A stretch of 64,000 nucleotides of DNA from Linnemannia elongata (GCA_036320915.1 JAXBDG010000012.1:576001-640000); one strand, 5' to 3'. Shown: positions 30,743 through 41,640, numbered from the stretch's first letter. Translations and numbers: made by a program. Notes: a model not told the origin generated them from the letters alone.

Positions 30743-32680
30743 CTACTGCTTGTTGCCGTCGACGTTCCAGGCTGAGAGTGACCACATTGGGTTCTTCTCG
30801 AGGATGTGTGGGCTGTTTCCCGGGGCTGGTAAGACTTGGTTCCTCGGGATCCGTAGGGGCTTGTCGACCGACATGGCTGTGATTGTAGGGTACCAGAGCG
30901 CGCTCGTCCAGAACGGAGTGATAACCGTTGCCTTGACCTTGTCCTGCTTGATCTTCTGAAGGACCTTGCCGATCAGAGCCCACGGCGGACATGCATAAAC
31001 TCTGTTCATGCCTGACCAGGAGCTGTTGAATGCGTCCTGGCTCCATGCTGTCTCCTCCCGCTTCCATGATATGTATCTGGAAACCTTGGCGTTTGCCGCT
31101 GTCGCGAATAGGTCGATGTGGTGGCGACCCCATGTCGACTCGACATGTTGAAAGAACGATGTGTTGATCGACCACTCCAACTGTGTCACCATCCTCCTGG
31201 AGGGTGCGTCTGCCGGGTTGAACTGTGATGGAACGTATGTCGTCTTGAGTCGTGTGCCCGTCGCCATACAATGGTTCCAAATCCTGGTCGTCAGATCGAG
31301 TAGTGGCTGTGATCGCGTTCCGCCGAATTTGTTGATTTGGGCGATCGTGGTTATGTTGTCGCAAATAACATGAATGGTCTTCCCGATCATTGTAGGAAGG
31401 TGGACCAAGTGCCAAATGACTCGGAGCTCCTTCCAGTTGATGTGGTGTGGTTGCTCTGATGCGGTCCATGTCTTTGACATCTCCTTGCTCTCGATCACCA
31501 TCCCCCACGCATCCTCTGAGGCGTCCGTGTAAACGTCGACTTCCGTCCTCTGAGGTAAGAAACCCTGTCCGTTCCTTTCCGACAGGTGTGACCGCCACCA
31601 GCTGAGATTCTCCAGCGCCGCCGCATCCAGCGTAACCGGGTCCGTCCACTTGCATTTCTTGGCCAGAGCTGCATTCTGAATCTGTATCAGATTTCTCGTC
31701 TTCAGTCGAGCCGGAAAGACCGCTACCGTCATGGCTATCGCCTTTCCAATAAATGCCGCCAGCCTTCGAAGTTGAATGGTTCCTGCCCTGACCATCTTCT
31801 CTGCCTCCCTGCGTAAATCGCGGACCTTCGCTCTTGGTACCGAGAGTGACATATTGGCGGTGTTGATCCTGAACCCAAGATGGTCGATACTTTGGGTAGG
31901 GTCTAGTGTTGACTTGGTGTCCTTGATGAGAAAACCGAGTCGCTCCAGCTGCTCCCGAACCAAACGAGTGTGCTCCTTGGCCTCCTCCTTGGTCCTGGCT
32001 GCAATAAGGATGTCGTCGAGGTATGCCGATATCCTGATCCCCTTCTCCCTTGCCCACTTGAGAATCGGTCGAACGATTTTTGTGAATACGAAGGGGGAAA
32101 GTGAAAGTCCGAAAGGCAGAGTTCGGAACTGGTATGATGCCGCTCCCCATCTGAAGCGGAGGTACTTGCGCGATGCTGGGTGGATCGCCACATGTAGGAA
32201 CGCATCGCTGAGGTTGATACTCGTAAGCCAGTCATTGGGTTTGAGCATCCTGCAAATGTTGGAGAGGGTTTCCATCTTGAACTTGGGCGCCGTTAGAAAC
32301 TTGTTGAGTGGGCGTAGGTTCAATACCGGGCGTAGGTCTCCTGTTTTCTTTGGGATTGTAAATATACGACTGTAGAATCCCATGCCGCTGCATTCTTCGA
32401 TAGCCTTTTTCTGTAATAAAGAACGGACCTCTGAGTCGATGGCTATCCGTTCCTCCGGCGAATTGAACGGATCGTGCAATGGGGGTAGGCGTAGTGGTGG
32501 AGGTCGGTCGAAGATAATACTGTAGCCCGACTTGATGATGTTGTTGACCCATGTTGAGTCCGTCATCTCCCTCCATGCCTCCTTGAAGTGGAGAAGTCGA
32601 CCCCCTACTAATCCGACTTCTCTCCGTCGTTTCCCTGGTCTGACTGCCTCTTGCCTTGTCCGCCGCCAGACCTGTTCCAA
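30743..32680 (-). CDS. DIRS reverse transcriptase-RNase H
   Basis: The frame overlaps the end of the gag-like frame by about 70 nt. Reverse transcriptase motifs in order: KKTGDLRPVLNLRPLN, the motif A aspartate in INLSDAFLHV, FRTLPFGLSLSPFVFTK, and the catalytic AYLDDILIAA. RNase H follows, with VYTDASEDAWGMV, INWKELRVI, CDNITTIAQIN and FNPADAPSR. The C-terminal part (HIDLFATAANAKVSRYIS, GMNRVYACPPW, LSAWNVDGNK) is the tether that in DIRS and Ngaro elements joins RNase H to the recombinase. The frame is open throughout, so expression may be through frameshifting or reinitiation after gag. Confidence 0.92.
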   Translation of the reverse strand: MEQVWRRTRQEAVRPGKRRREVGLVGGRLLHFKEAWREMTDSTWVNNIIKSGYSIIFDRPPPLRLPPLHDPFNSPEERIAIDSEVRSLLQKKAIEECSGMGFYSRIFTIPKKTGDLRPVLNLRPLNKFLTAPKFKMETLSNICRMLKPNDWLTSINLSDAFLHVAIHPASRKYLRFRWGAASYQFRTLPFGLSLSPFVFTKIVRPILKWAREKGIRISAYLDDILIAARTKEEAKEHTRLVREQLERLGFLIKDTKSTLDPTQSIDHLGFRINTANMSLSVPRAKVRDLRREAEKMVRAGTIQLRRLAAFIGKAIAMTVAVFPARLKTRNLIQIQNAALAKKCKWTDPVTLDAAALENLSWWRSHLSERNGQGFLPQRTEVDVYTDASEDAWGMVIESKEMSKTWTASEQPHHINWKELRVIWHLVHLPTMIGKTIHVICDNITTIAQINKFGGTRSQPLLDLTTRIWNHCMATGTRLKTTYVPSQFNPADAPSRRMVTQLEWSINTSFFQHVESTWGRHHIDLFATAANAKVSRYISWKREETAWSQDAFNSSWSGMNRVYACPPWALIGKVLQKIKQDKVKATVITPFWTSALWYPTITAMSVDKPLRIPRNQVLPAPGNSPHILEKNPMWSLSAWNVDGNKQ

Positions 32681-33555
32681 GGCTTGCCCCCAGGCTTGCC
32701 TCCATCCGACTTGTAGCCCGATTTGCCACCGTCTGATTTGTATCCTGACTTGTCCTTGGATTGCTGTTTGTCCGACTGCTGATCCTTGAGTTTGTCGTAT
32801 GATCCGGATTTGTCTTTGCCGGTCTTGTTGTCAGGTTTCTTGGCCTTGTCCTCTGGGGGTTCGTACTTCTTGTATATCTTCCGAACCAGATCAGCGGCTG
32901 CCTTCTTGGCTGCCAGTGATTCCAAAGTGAGAAGGGATTCCTCCTTGTCGTTGCCATGCTTGATACCGAGCTCGTCGAGGTAAAGGTTCTCTCGCATCCG
33001 ATTGATCCTGGAAGCGTCGTGGGATGCTGAGATGCGTACCGTGTTGAGGAAACTGAGCATATGTTTGATCTGAGCCGAGTTGTATTCTCCATTCTTGATG
33101 ACCTCATGGGCGAATGTATCGTAGAACCGGGTTGTGTGCGCCAGGTATCCTTGGATTGTTGCCAGATCCCGTTCGTGTCGTTTGGCTGGATCCGTGAGGG
33201 ACACTTCGGAGTGTTGCAAAACTGGGGGTGGTTTGTAGACCATACCCTCGGTGTAGTGATAGTCGTTCCAGTCGAAAACCTCGTGGTTTTTGGGGAGCTC
33301 GGAATCGAAGAACTTGGATTCTCCAATGGCTGGGTAGACCTCCAGAAGTTCGTCGTAAAGTTTGAGGGTGGTTGCTCGGGGCTTGCAGACCACCATACCG
33401 TCCTGTTCGCCGGAAGAAGCCTCCAGTTGCTGAATCCTGGCTTGCTGTTGTTGTAAAAGGAGCTGCTGTTGTTGCATTTGCTCCTGCCTAAAGCGAAGGG
33501 TTGCGTGAATGTCGATATCGACATCGGGGGTCGTGGGATTAGGTGCATGGGACAT
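32608..33555 (-). CDS. DIRS gag-like protein, 315 aa
   Basis: Starts at an ATG about 180 nt inside the element's 5' end. A glutamine-rich coiled-coil segment (about residues 22-45) precedes a globular region (about 60-230), and the C terminus is highly charged with lysine, aspartate and glycine, including three KSGYKSDGGK-like repeats. No zinc knuckle is visible. Position and composition match the first frame of DIRS elements; sequence conservation of these proteins is low. Confidence 0.75.
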   Translation of the reverse strand: MSHAPNPTTPDVDIDIHATLRFRQEQMQQQQLLLQQQQARIQQLEASSGEQDGMVVCKPRATTLKLYDELLEVYPAIGESKFFDSELPKNHEVFDWNDYHYTEGMVYKPPPVLQHSEVSLTDPAKRHERDLATIQGYLAHTTRFYDTFAHEVIKNGEYNSAQIKHMLSFLNTVRISASHDASRINRMRENLYLDELGIKHGNDKEESLLTLESLAAKKAAADLVRKIYKKYEPPEDKAKKPDNKTGKDKSGSYDKLKDQQSDKQQSKDKSGYKSDGGKSGYKSDGGKPGGKPWNRSGGGQGKRQSDQGNDGEKSD

Positions 33556-33606
33556 AGGGGAGATCGTTCAGAGATTCGGGGAGAGTGTTCCGGCCGTGAA
33601 AAAGAA

Positions 33607-33724
33607 AGATAGAGATCAAGAGATCACCTAGAGTCCCCTTTTGTTTATTTCTGAGTTTATTTTCAATTTTTTTCGGAAGTCACGGTCATAATAAAAGAAA
33701 GATACACACATCTAGAGTCCCTGG
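33607..33724 (-). repeat. DIRS right inverted terminal repeat
   Basis: Reverse-complement partner of 30246-30368; ends AGAGTCCCTGG and continues with GTTAGGAAGAATAAT to the element end at 33738. Confidence 0.95.
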
Positions 33725-33810
33725 TTAGGAAGAATAATAGAGTCCGTGCGAGACCCAAAGTTCAATTCGAATAATTATTGGGCTCGACTTTTCCAGTGGA
33801 CTCCAACGGG

Positions 33811-33836
33811 GTCGAATATTCGATGAGAAAACACTG
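33811..33836 (-). repeat. Orphan hAT-like terminus
   Basis: Read on the minus strand, CAGTGTTTTCTCATCGAA then TATTCGA closely resembles the hAT left end at 7924 (CAGTGTTTCTCACGAATATT). No partner end or 8-bp duplication was found in the window. Confidence 0.5.
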
Positions 33837-34535
33837 CTCATCCCTCTTCTTTCTTTCTCTCATTTTGTTCTTATTTTGCCCTCTGTATCACTGTACCCGC
33901 TTCCCTGTACTCGCTTCCTTGCCATCTCCTCTGCTTTAATGTTCTGAGTGTTGGGCCATCACAGCTTTTTTTTTTTTTTTTTTTTTTTTTCTGGTGGTGA
34001 ATTTTTGGGTGGCGATAGTCAGCTTGGTACCTTGCTGTCATAGCGTGTAGTAGTGCGACATCTCTGGTACTGTGATGAATAATGTTGGCTACTTTTGATC
34101 TTTTTGTTTTGTTCTGATTTTGTTTTATTGATCGATAATGTGTGCAAAGTAAAGAAAACGCACTGCAATAGAACAAAGAAAAGCAAACAAAATGTCCCTG
34201 TGTCCCAGAAGCAGTGAATCAATGAAACGCGATCAGGTAGAGAGTGCAATCGAGTCAACGAACGATCAAAGTGCAAAAAATAGCGATTCGCTCATTATCC
34301 CATCCCATCCTCCTGTCTATCCACTTCCAGGCTGTCAACCAACCAACCCTCCTCTCCTCCTCTTGTAGTCAGGCCAGGTGATTTATTCGAAAAGTGTGAC
34401 AGCGGGCTAAGTCACTTGACTCTCTAAGTGACTCTAAGTGACAGCGAACTAAGTGTGACAGCGAACTAAGTCACTTGACGCTCTAAGTGACTGCGTGCAC
34501 CGAATTTGTTTTATTAGAGAGATAGAGAGATTAGT
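33837..34535. other. Intergenic, T-run and AAGTGAC direct repeats
   Basis: A T-run of about 24 bases lies at 33967-33990. At 34398-34492 short units GTGACAGCGAACTAAGT and CACTTGACTCTCTAAGTGA repeat and partly invert, and may be sub-terminal repeats of a DNA transposon. I see no supported gene. Confidence 0.5.
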
Positions 34536-34553
34536 TGATAAAACAACTCTTTT

Positions 34554-34790
34554 AGTTCGAGACGGAAGACACCTAGTCTTACCCCTTGAACCGCCCCCGA
34601 AGGGCAGCAAGGGTCATCCGGAGGTATGCGCAGGTGCGCCTGGCGCAGATTACGGATTGTGTTTCCTCGGTTTTGCGCAGTACACTTTATCTATTCTGCT
34701 TTGCTATAACGACGTAGAATACCGTGCTCGCATGAGCTACACTTAGACTTCCGTTTTCGGATTAAAACTTTGACGTTCCAAAAAAAAAAA
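34554..34790 (+). mobile_element. 5'-truncated copy of the LINE
   Basis: The sequence repeats the last codons of LINE ORF2 and its whole 3' UTR (compare 23379-23613), by eye without differences, and ends in ten A residues. It is bracketed by the 18-bp duplication TGATAAAACAACTCTTTT at 34536-34553 and 34791-34808, proving target-primed insertion of this family. Confidence 0.97.
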
Positions 34791-35061
34791 TGATAAAACA
34801 ACTCTTTTCTTCTCGTTGACTACAGACCCCATACTTCTCAAGTCAAATTGATGATTTCCGAGTGGTGTTTCTTTTGGTTTGATTTTTCCTAGATCCAAAT
34901 TTTAGTGGTGTGGGCGCGTAGATCCAGACAGTCTAAGTGCCGAGGTTGTGGTCTTGGACTAGACTCGGATGCCCTGTGAGTGCATCCGAGGCTTATCTGA
35001 CAGTTGGTCCGTTGACCTGCCTCAGTATAGATATCCGCGGTTGTGTATCCCTTGATCCTGA

Positions 35062-35766
35062 ACCGTATTCCTGTGTCTGCTACGCCACATCGCCCTCAGA
35101 GAAGAGTTCATCAAGGAATGGGCCAGCCGTGAGGAGGAATTTTTGAACAGAACCGTATTCATCGATGAAGCAGGGTTTCATCTACACATGGTCCGAACTG
35201 AAGGATGGTCTCCGATTGGCAAGCGTGCCGTCACTCATGTCCTGAGCGCTCGTGGAGCAAGCCAAACAATATTCGGGGCAGTGTGCTCCAGCGGCATTGT
35301 TGCTCTATCTGTTCGCCTTCCCAAGGCCTCAAAGAAGAGAAAGGTGGCAGGCTCATCCAAGACTATCCACGGGAACAATGGTGATGGAGGCGGAACTAAG
35401 GGTAGTCATTACCAGGAATTTGTGCTGCAGTTGCTGGACGAAATGGACAAGCACGATATGAAAGGATACAACTTGGTCATGGATAACACCCCGATCCACA
35501 AGGCAGGTGTCCTCCGGGAAATCGTCGAAGAGCGAGGATACAAATGCGTTTACCTGCCACCGTACTCGCCGTTTCTCAACCCAATCGAGGAATGCTGGTC
35601 AAAAATCAAAACAGCCTACTGCAACGATGTGCATGATGAGAACGACAGTGTATCTAAGAGGGTATATGACGCCGCTTGCAAGGTCACCAAGGAGGACCTC
35701 ATTGGTTGGATCCAGCACTCTCTCACGTTCTTCCCTCGATGTCTTGCCAAAGAGCTTGATCTTTAA
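35062..35766 (+). pseudogene. Tc1/IS630-like DDE transposase, 5'-incomplete
   Basis: The frame is open from 35062 to 35766. Catalytic motifs are visible: FIDEAGF (first D), MDNTPIH (second D) and PPYSPFLNPIEECW (E, DD34-36E type), as in the DDE_3 family. Between them are TIFGAV and YQEFV. About 70 codons precede the first aspartate here, but the N-terminal paired helix-turn-helix region of roughly 100 residues is missing and a stop lies at 35059. Either an upstream exon exists or the 5' end was lost. No terminal inverted repeats were identified. The truncated LINE lies 270 bp upstream. Confidence 0.8.
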
Positions 35767-36248
35767 TAAATGAGATTTTATTTTCTAAATGGACCATCGG
35801 TCATTCACCAACATTGATGTTGACGCAAGCCAATATTCGATGCTGATCAAAACAAAATTTCTGTAATTGACCGAGCCAAAGTTCACTGTGTTGAAAGCCC
35901 AACTACTTGAGGTGAGCAATCCCAACTTCCATAAGCAGAGGACACCAATGCTAAAAGGTGCCATGCCAAATTTTGAAATCGGAAAGGTCAATTTTTAAAA
36001 TAGAGAGAACCAACATTTGCAGGAGGATCTTGCCAATACTCGCTGATGCAGAGGTTCAAATTCATCGATACAGCCGACCAATTTTTCATGTACAGTTCAT
36101 CCAAAAAACAATTCAATCTTCCTATTTAATTCGTAAAATGCTGTATATACAACACCAGCCCTTTTGACTAGGATCAAATAAACAATAGCGGTAACAACCC
36201 CGGATATGCATTTATAACAGTGCGCAAGTTCTATTGTTCTCAAGTCTC

Positions 36249-38471
36249 TTAAATAGGCCTCATCTCAAAGGCTGGATCATCCCTGTATGGCGCTGGCACC
36301 CTACTCGCATATGGAGAGGAGTAATCTGACTGGTTCTGGTCATACACTCCCATACCGTATCCGGCTCCTCTAAGCCCCACTGTCTCCTCTCTTGGGGCCT
36401 CCTGGAAGCCTCCAGCATGCGCCGATGTGGCTGTGGGCTCTGTGTTGAACAGTCTCTGTGACCACCCTGTTCGTTGCCTCACATCCTGACCGCCCGACAA
36501 CGAGTCTGTCTTTGCAGTTGTAAACGGGAGTCCTGACGACGACAATGAGGAGGAGCTGGTCTTGTTACTTGACGCATTGGCTCTGGCAAGGTGTTCGTCC
36601 GTATCGACAAGATCCATATCCAAGTAAAACTCACTCAGCAGCGACTCCATGTCCTTGAACCTTTGCTCGTGTCTCTGGATGTAATGCAGGATCCCGGCTT
36701 TGATCTGAATGTCCATTTCTTGGCGCAACGCTACGAAATCTTCGCGTAGATTGACTACATCCTGTGGCTGATTTTGCTGCTGCTGCTGGTGGTGGTAAGG
36801 GCCATCGCTGCGCCCAGGGCTGTTGCTGTTGCTGTTGTACTCAGACTTGATGTCTCCTGTCGCGATTGGCCTTGGAGCATGTGGCGGCTCCTTCGGAGTC
36901 GAGTCGCCTTCGAGTGTCGATAAAGAACTGCTGTAGTTATCCTTTCTCCAGTTGCCGTAGACGCGGCCGAGGTTGGCCTTGGTGCTGGCGCGCAAGAGGA
37001 CTTTCTGGATGACACCGAAAGGCGAATATTGCCTAAGATACACATGTCATGTCACATAAGGGGGGGGGGGAGGGGTTTATTGTTAAAAAAGTTGGAAACC
37101 AGAGTTCCGTGGGGATGAGAGGGACAAAAAAATGGAGACAGGGAGAAAAAGGAAAAAAACCAAACATACCCGTGGCCAAAGAGGGCACCAAAGACTGTAA
37201 GGACGATCGAGAACGCGCCTCCCCAGGAGGAAAACGCCTCTGGAATGCTTAGAATCCTATCAAATGGCCATAAAGTAAAAATTAGTTAGCAACGCACAAG
37301 AAACACGGAGGAAAAAAACACAGAGCGACCATTGGCTGCACATACAACACTTGACGGTTCCTGATCTCGGAGAGGGGCAGATTGAGCCCGATCACCGTGA
37401 AACCGGGATTAAACAGTGTCTCTGCTTCAGACTTCACTCTGTACTCCGTCCCGGTCTTGTTCATGACCCCAAACAATCCCCAGAGGTCATCTCTAAGGAC
37501 CTCTGTAACCTGCATAGAGGTGGAGAGCCTAACATCGGTATAGTTCTGGGCTATAACGTGCGGGTTGCGTTCTTTCGTCGTCCAGGCATTCGTCAGCTTA
37601 TCGTATTTGATGTAGCTCGTTTTTAGGAACGGGTTATTCTCTGGTAGCGTGTGTGTTTAATTATATGGGTATGGAAAAGGCATGAAACACGGGAATAATG
37701 AGTAAGACATCGCAACGCCAACATCATTACGACTATTGCTGCAGTTTCTCGCCGGTTTCTGTTAACCTTACCAGCTGGCACAATAAAAATGTCAAGAAAG
37801 TAGCCCTGCTCGGATAAAAATATGTCGTAAACGCGTTAAGATTAGGCGACATCACCCGACCAACGATAACATGCGTTCAGAATCCCATAAAGAAAGTAGC
37901 GTCCGTTTTACCGAGGAATTCGTCGGAGCGGGAATAAGATAAAAAAAAGACGGTTTTGGAGCGTCCCAGGTGGGCAAGGTGGGGTATATGGTCGAAAAGA
38001 TGTGCATGTCGGTGTGGTAATAGGGTACGCATGGTGAGTAGCGGACCATGCCGGCGGGTACGTCAGGTCCTGTGAGTGGGACTTTGACGGATGTGAAGAA
38101 TTGTGGCAGCACATGCAGCCCACCATCGAAGGGATTGTTATCCACATCCATGTTGCGCGTGCATGCGATGATATGCGGAACGGATATATTCGTTTTTTCA
38201 TCAGAGTAGATGTTGGTGGACTGAAGGACATAGCCTCGGTCGAGAACGGTTGAGATGCGATCCTCGGCGTAATAGATCAATCCTACCACTGTTTTAGGGG
38301 AAGATCATGTAAAGGAGTCGAAACGTTTTTTAGAATAAGTCAAGAACGGTGTCTGCATGATAGCGGCATGGTGCCAAAAGTAAAACAGATTAACATGCCA
38401 GCGACGAGGAAAAAGAACCAATACAGTATGGTGAAGATCAGCGAATCGGACGCCTTTCGGAATTTCACCAT
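36249..38471 (-). CDS. Predicted membrane protein, six exons, 553 aa, unknown function
   Basis: Exons 38471-38387, 38288-37912, 37805-37772, 37640-37346, 37256-37170 and 37032-36249 total 1662 nt, in frame across all five introns. The third exon is only 34 nt. Residues about 8-30 are hydrophobic (LIFTILYWFFFLVAGMLI), a signal anchor. A polar domain of about 210 residues with several N-x-S/T sites follows, then a membrane span in exons 5-6 (FSIVLTVFGALFG). The cytoplasmic tail of some 270 residues has a predicted coiled coil (LREDFVALRQEMDIQIK) with a poly-Gln stretch, and a Ser-rich end. The family is not recognised, but the topology resembles the protein at 3054. The first intron donor (GTTTTA) is unusual. 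Confidence 0.8.
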
Positions 38472-39676
38472 GATGATGTTTCGATCTGCTTTCGATCAGA
38501 GCTGAGGGGATGGGTGGAAGAAAGAGTTGGTTGCAACGAAAAGAAGAAAGAGAAGAGTGCTAGAAAGCGGAAAGAAGAGCAGCGACGAGGGATCCTCCGA
38601 GCGGGCGAACAGTAAGACCATCAAGGCTATTTAATGGAATATAAAACAAAGTTACAGTTTTCGCTTCTGCGGTCCTGAGAAAAAGTGCGGCGTGTCTCTG
38701 CCCAACTTTGTTTTCTTATTTGGCGTACAAGAGGCAGGAGCCAACAGGAGCGCTACCGATCATCGCACGCACTTCGAGGAACGTTTTGTTCCCTTGTTTT
38801 TTGCGTCAATACCTCCTCGGACAACATGGATGAATTGAGCAAGTTGGTCTACATGACGCGCGTGATATTTTCTTCAAAGTCTCGCCTTGATTTTGGTCAT
38901 CCACAGCGCGACGCAGCAACAATGGGCAGCCCCTTGGGTTTGTTTACGAAGTACAGGACTCTTGGCACCACCCAGTTGCACCTCATTGCAACATTCAAGG
39001 CATGCATGGGTGCTTTCAGAAAGTTTAATCGCTCTCAGCTGGCTCGCACATTACTCGAGCCGTGAAGTTGCGAACTGATGGTGTGTGTGCCTGTAATTTC
39101 CCTTTCTGGTTTATTTTGACCGCACGCCATGTCGACTAGAGTACATTACGGAGCGGAACTTGTTGAGCGTGCTAACGAGAGTCCTCAAAAGTACACCCGA
39201 CTATCGAAGTTAGTGATCGCTTCCAGTACATATGCGCAGTGCTTCTCGTACGAGTGGACACGTTTTCCACTGCAAGTTTGAGTCACGAATCTCATGTTCC
39301 TAACCATCTCATTTGTTTACCCAACTTTCATACTTTTTCTGTTGGTTCTTTGGTACAGTCATCTCCTTCGCCCCTGCCTTTGCCCTCGCCCCTATCACTT
39401 TAGGTGGAGGACCCATGAAATTTACTTTTGTTGTATCATGTTGTTACAAGCCCAACAAAGTAAAGCCCATTATATACTGTAGGTGGACTGCATGTGCTTC
39501 GCCCTGTCCAGAGTCAGAACCTAAAAAGTACTTCGCTCTGTCCAGAGTCAGAACCTAAAAAGTGCTTCACCTTGCGATGAACCAGCGTGAATGCGCCCCA
39601 AGAAAGAGCCGACATCGTCGAAAGATCAAAAAGCAACATCGCTGTGAACGCTTGGCTGCCACAACGCATACATGTA
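38472..39676. other. Intergenic; no supported gene; 34-bp tandem duplication
   Basis: Open frames at 38685-39065 and 39294-39558 show no motif or splice support. At 39495-39562 a 34-bp unit (CCAGAGTCAGAACC core) is present twice in tandem. Confidence 0.5.
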
Positions 39677-39893
39677 GAGGCCGCGCCAGTAAGTCGCATA
39701 ACGATATAATTTTTGGCGTTAGAATACAAATGAATTGGAACCCTTAATTTTTAAGGTACGAAAGGGCAGCTGGATGAGCAAGCTCTAGTCACCTGACAAC
39801 AAGTCAATCTCTGTGACAGATATTAAGGGCTCGAATTCATTTGTATTCTAACGCCAAAAATCATATCGTTATGCGACTTACTGGCGCGGCCTC
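39677..39893. mobile_element. MITE with about 58-bp inverted repeats and TA duplication
   Basis: The ends GAGGCCGCGCCAGTAAG and CTTACTGGCGCGGCCTC are perfectly inverted, and the match continues inwards for about 58 bp through GCGTTAGAATACAAATG with one indel. TA flanks both ends (39675-39676 and 39894-39895), the duplication made by Tc1/mariner transposases. The 100-bp centre is non-coding. Confidence 0.9.
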
Positions 39894-40133
39894 TATTATC
39901 AATAAACGAGGTCATTATGAAAATGGGCGACTTACAGTTCACAAGCCCTACCAAAGTCTAATTCTTCTTTTAAATCCGAACAGTTTTCCATAATACGACC
40001 ACGTTCTCCACAATACTCGCAGAGCAGTGAGTCAGGTATTTGGTGTGCGTGTCGGAGTACAGTTGTGCTCTTCCATCGCAATACATGTTATTTTTTTTTT
40101 TTTTTTATCGCAATACATGTTATTTGCATGAAG

Positions 40134-41640
40134 CTTTTTTTTTTTTTTTTTTTTTTTTGGCTTTACGGTATTTTTATTTCTTAAGGGTTAAATAAGCGTT
40201 ATTCGAAATGTAACTTTTGGCGCTACTCGACATGATGTTGTAGATAATATGGGGAGGCAAGAAAAGGTCTTCTAAAAAGGCTTTGACGAAGTATGTCCAA
40301 ATTCCTTGAAGACCACTGGCAACCAATTGGTGGGCTTTGATTGGGTACCGTTTTTGGATCAGTATCTAAAGACCAGGGCAGGAAGGCTTGAGGAGGTTTT
40401 CTAATTCTTGATCGGACCAGTCAACCTTGTGTGTGTATTCGTGCAAAATCTGAGTCCAGGCATCTCTCTTTGCTCTCTTTGCTGGGCAGAGAAAAATATA
40501 GTGCGATAGATCCTCTTGAGGGGTATGGCAATTGGGACACTCTGGAGATGGGGCAGTGTGCCACTTGTAAAAACGGAATGCGGCAGTGGGAATTGCATGG
40601 TGGATGGACCGCCACCAGAAATTCCTGCTTGAGGCATGGATTTTTGCTCTCCAAAATGCGTGCCAGTGTGCTCTTTTGGCAGCAGATCGATCTTGGTCAG
40701 GCGGAAATAAAAAGGAGCGAAGTTGCTTTGTGCTTGCCTGTGCGAAGGGGATGGTAGCTTTCTTGTCTACTGGCGCCTTGATGGCACCTAGGATCTTGTG
40801 TAGGCTCAGATCGGGTAAATCGGAGGTGTGTTTGACTTCGGTGCAAAAGCGAGTAGATCGTCTTTGGAGGTGGTGGACTAGATGGTTGGTAGGCACAGAT
40901 TGCGGACCAGTTGTGAGCAGAGGAACCTGAGGAGCAATGACACCATTCACCTCTTGTAGGAGCTCGCCTGTCCAAAGTCCGTAGTGGTCCTTGGTGGGAC
41001 TCCATGCCTGAGACGCAGCTGGGACAGGTGGATCAGTTCGTTTCCGAGGTGGTATGGCTTCCAACCACCACTCAATAGGTGAGGCAAGGAACAATTCTGT
41101 TGGAGGCTTAGACAATTCTGGCAAAGTGTAGTCCCAGGAAAAACGAGGGAGGTGGGCAAAGGCCTTGAGAACGTTCTTGAGGGTCGAGCTATAGTGACAC
41201 TCCTTCACCATCCCAACTTTGGGCTTGAGGTAGTAGTTTGGGCTGAGAAAGGCGGGAAACGGTGAGGGCGAGTAGGTATACTGTTGCAGTGTAGAGGGCA
41301 TCACTTCACGACCGAAACTAGGAGTGCCTGACAGCATATTCTGCACATGTCGAAGTTGAAAAGTAGTGGCCTGGGTACCAGGATCAATGATACCAAGTTC
41401 ACCCAACTCCTTGGGTGAGCAAAACAACTGCCAGGATGGGGCAGGCTTGTTGGGCAGGATAAATGACTTGAGAAGACTGACGACTTTTTTGAACCAAGAT
41501 TCTGGAGGTGATAGGATCCACAAAGCATGCCATAGCTTAGAGAGGATGAGCGAGTTGACAATGACTGCCTTGCCCAGATGTGAGAGCCTACAGATGTGAC
41601 GAATTGTCATTCGTTCGAGTGGATTAAGCACACAAAAGAA
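40134..41640 (-). pseudogene. 5'-truncated L1-like LINE, ORF2 C terminus
   Basis: A 421-codon minus-strand frame (41631-40366) begins LNPLERMTIRHICRLSHLGKAVIVNSLILSKLWH, the thumb region after the reverse transcriptase palm in L1-like elements. Near its end a zinc-finger-like cluster C-x2-C-x6-SHYIFLC follows FWWRSIHHAIPTA. No endonuclease or polymerase motifs remain. On the plus strand a T-run at about 40137-40158 marks the poly(A) tail, so the 3' end is intact. Next to it the 18-bp ATCGCAATACATGTTATT is duplicated around another T-run. It belongs to a different clade from the LINE at 15127. Confidence 0.85.

Larger units (their letters stand above)
30193..33738 (-). mobile_element. DIRS-type retrotransposon with inverted ends and internal complementary region
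   Basis: Inverted terminal repeats lie at 30246-30368 and 33607-33724. An internal complementary region (30398-30490) contains, back to back, the complement of the extreme left end (30193-30262) and of the extreme right end (33714-33738), overlapping by AT. This is the DIRS-1 arrangement and fixes the ends. Inside, on the minus strand, are a gag-like frame, an overlapping reverse transcriptase-RNase H frame, and only a remnant of the tyrosine recombinase. The left end abuts the Helitron helicase fragment. Confidence 0.93.

Noticed and set aside
30743..32150. A 547-codon frame overlapping the DIRS reverse transcriptase on the same strand
   Set aside because: Its first 470 codons are a shifted reading of the RT-RNase H gene. 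Only the last 75 or so, after the RT stop, look like recombinase remnant, and these are annotated separately.
38685..39065. 126-codon plus-strand frame
   Set aside because: No motif, no splice signals and no composition shift at its ends; left unannotated as a gene.
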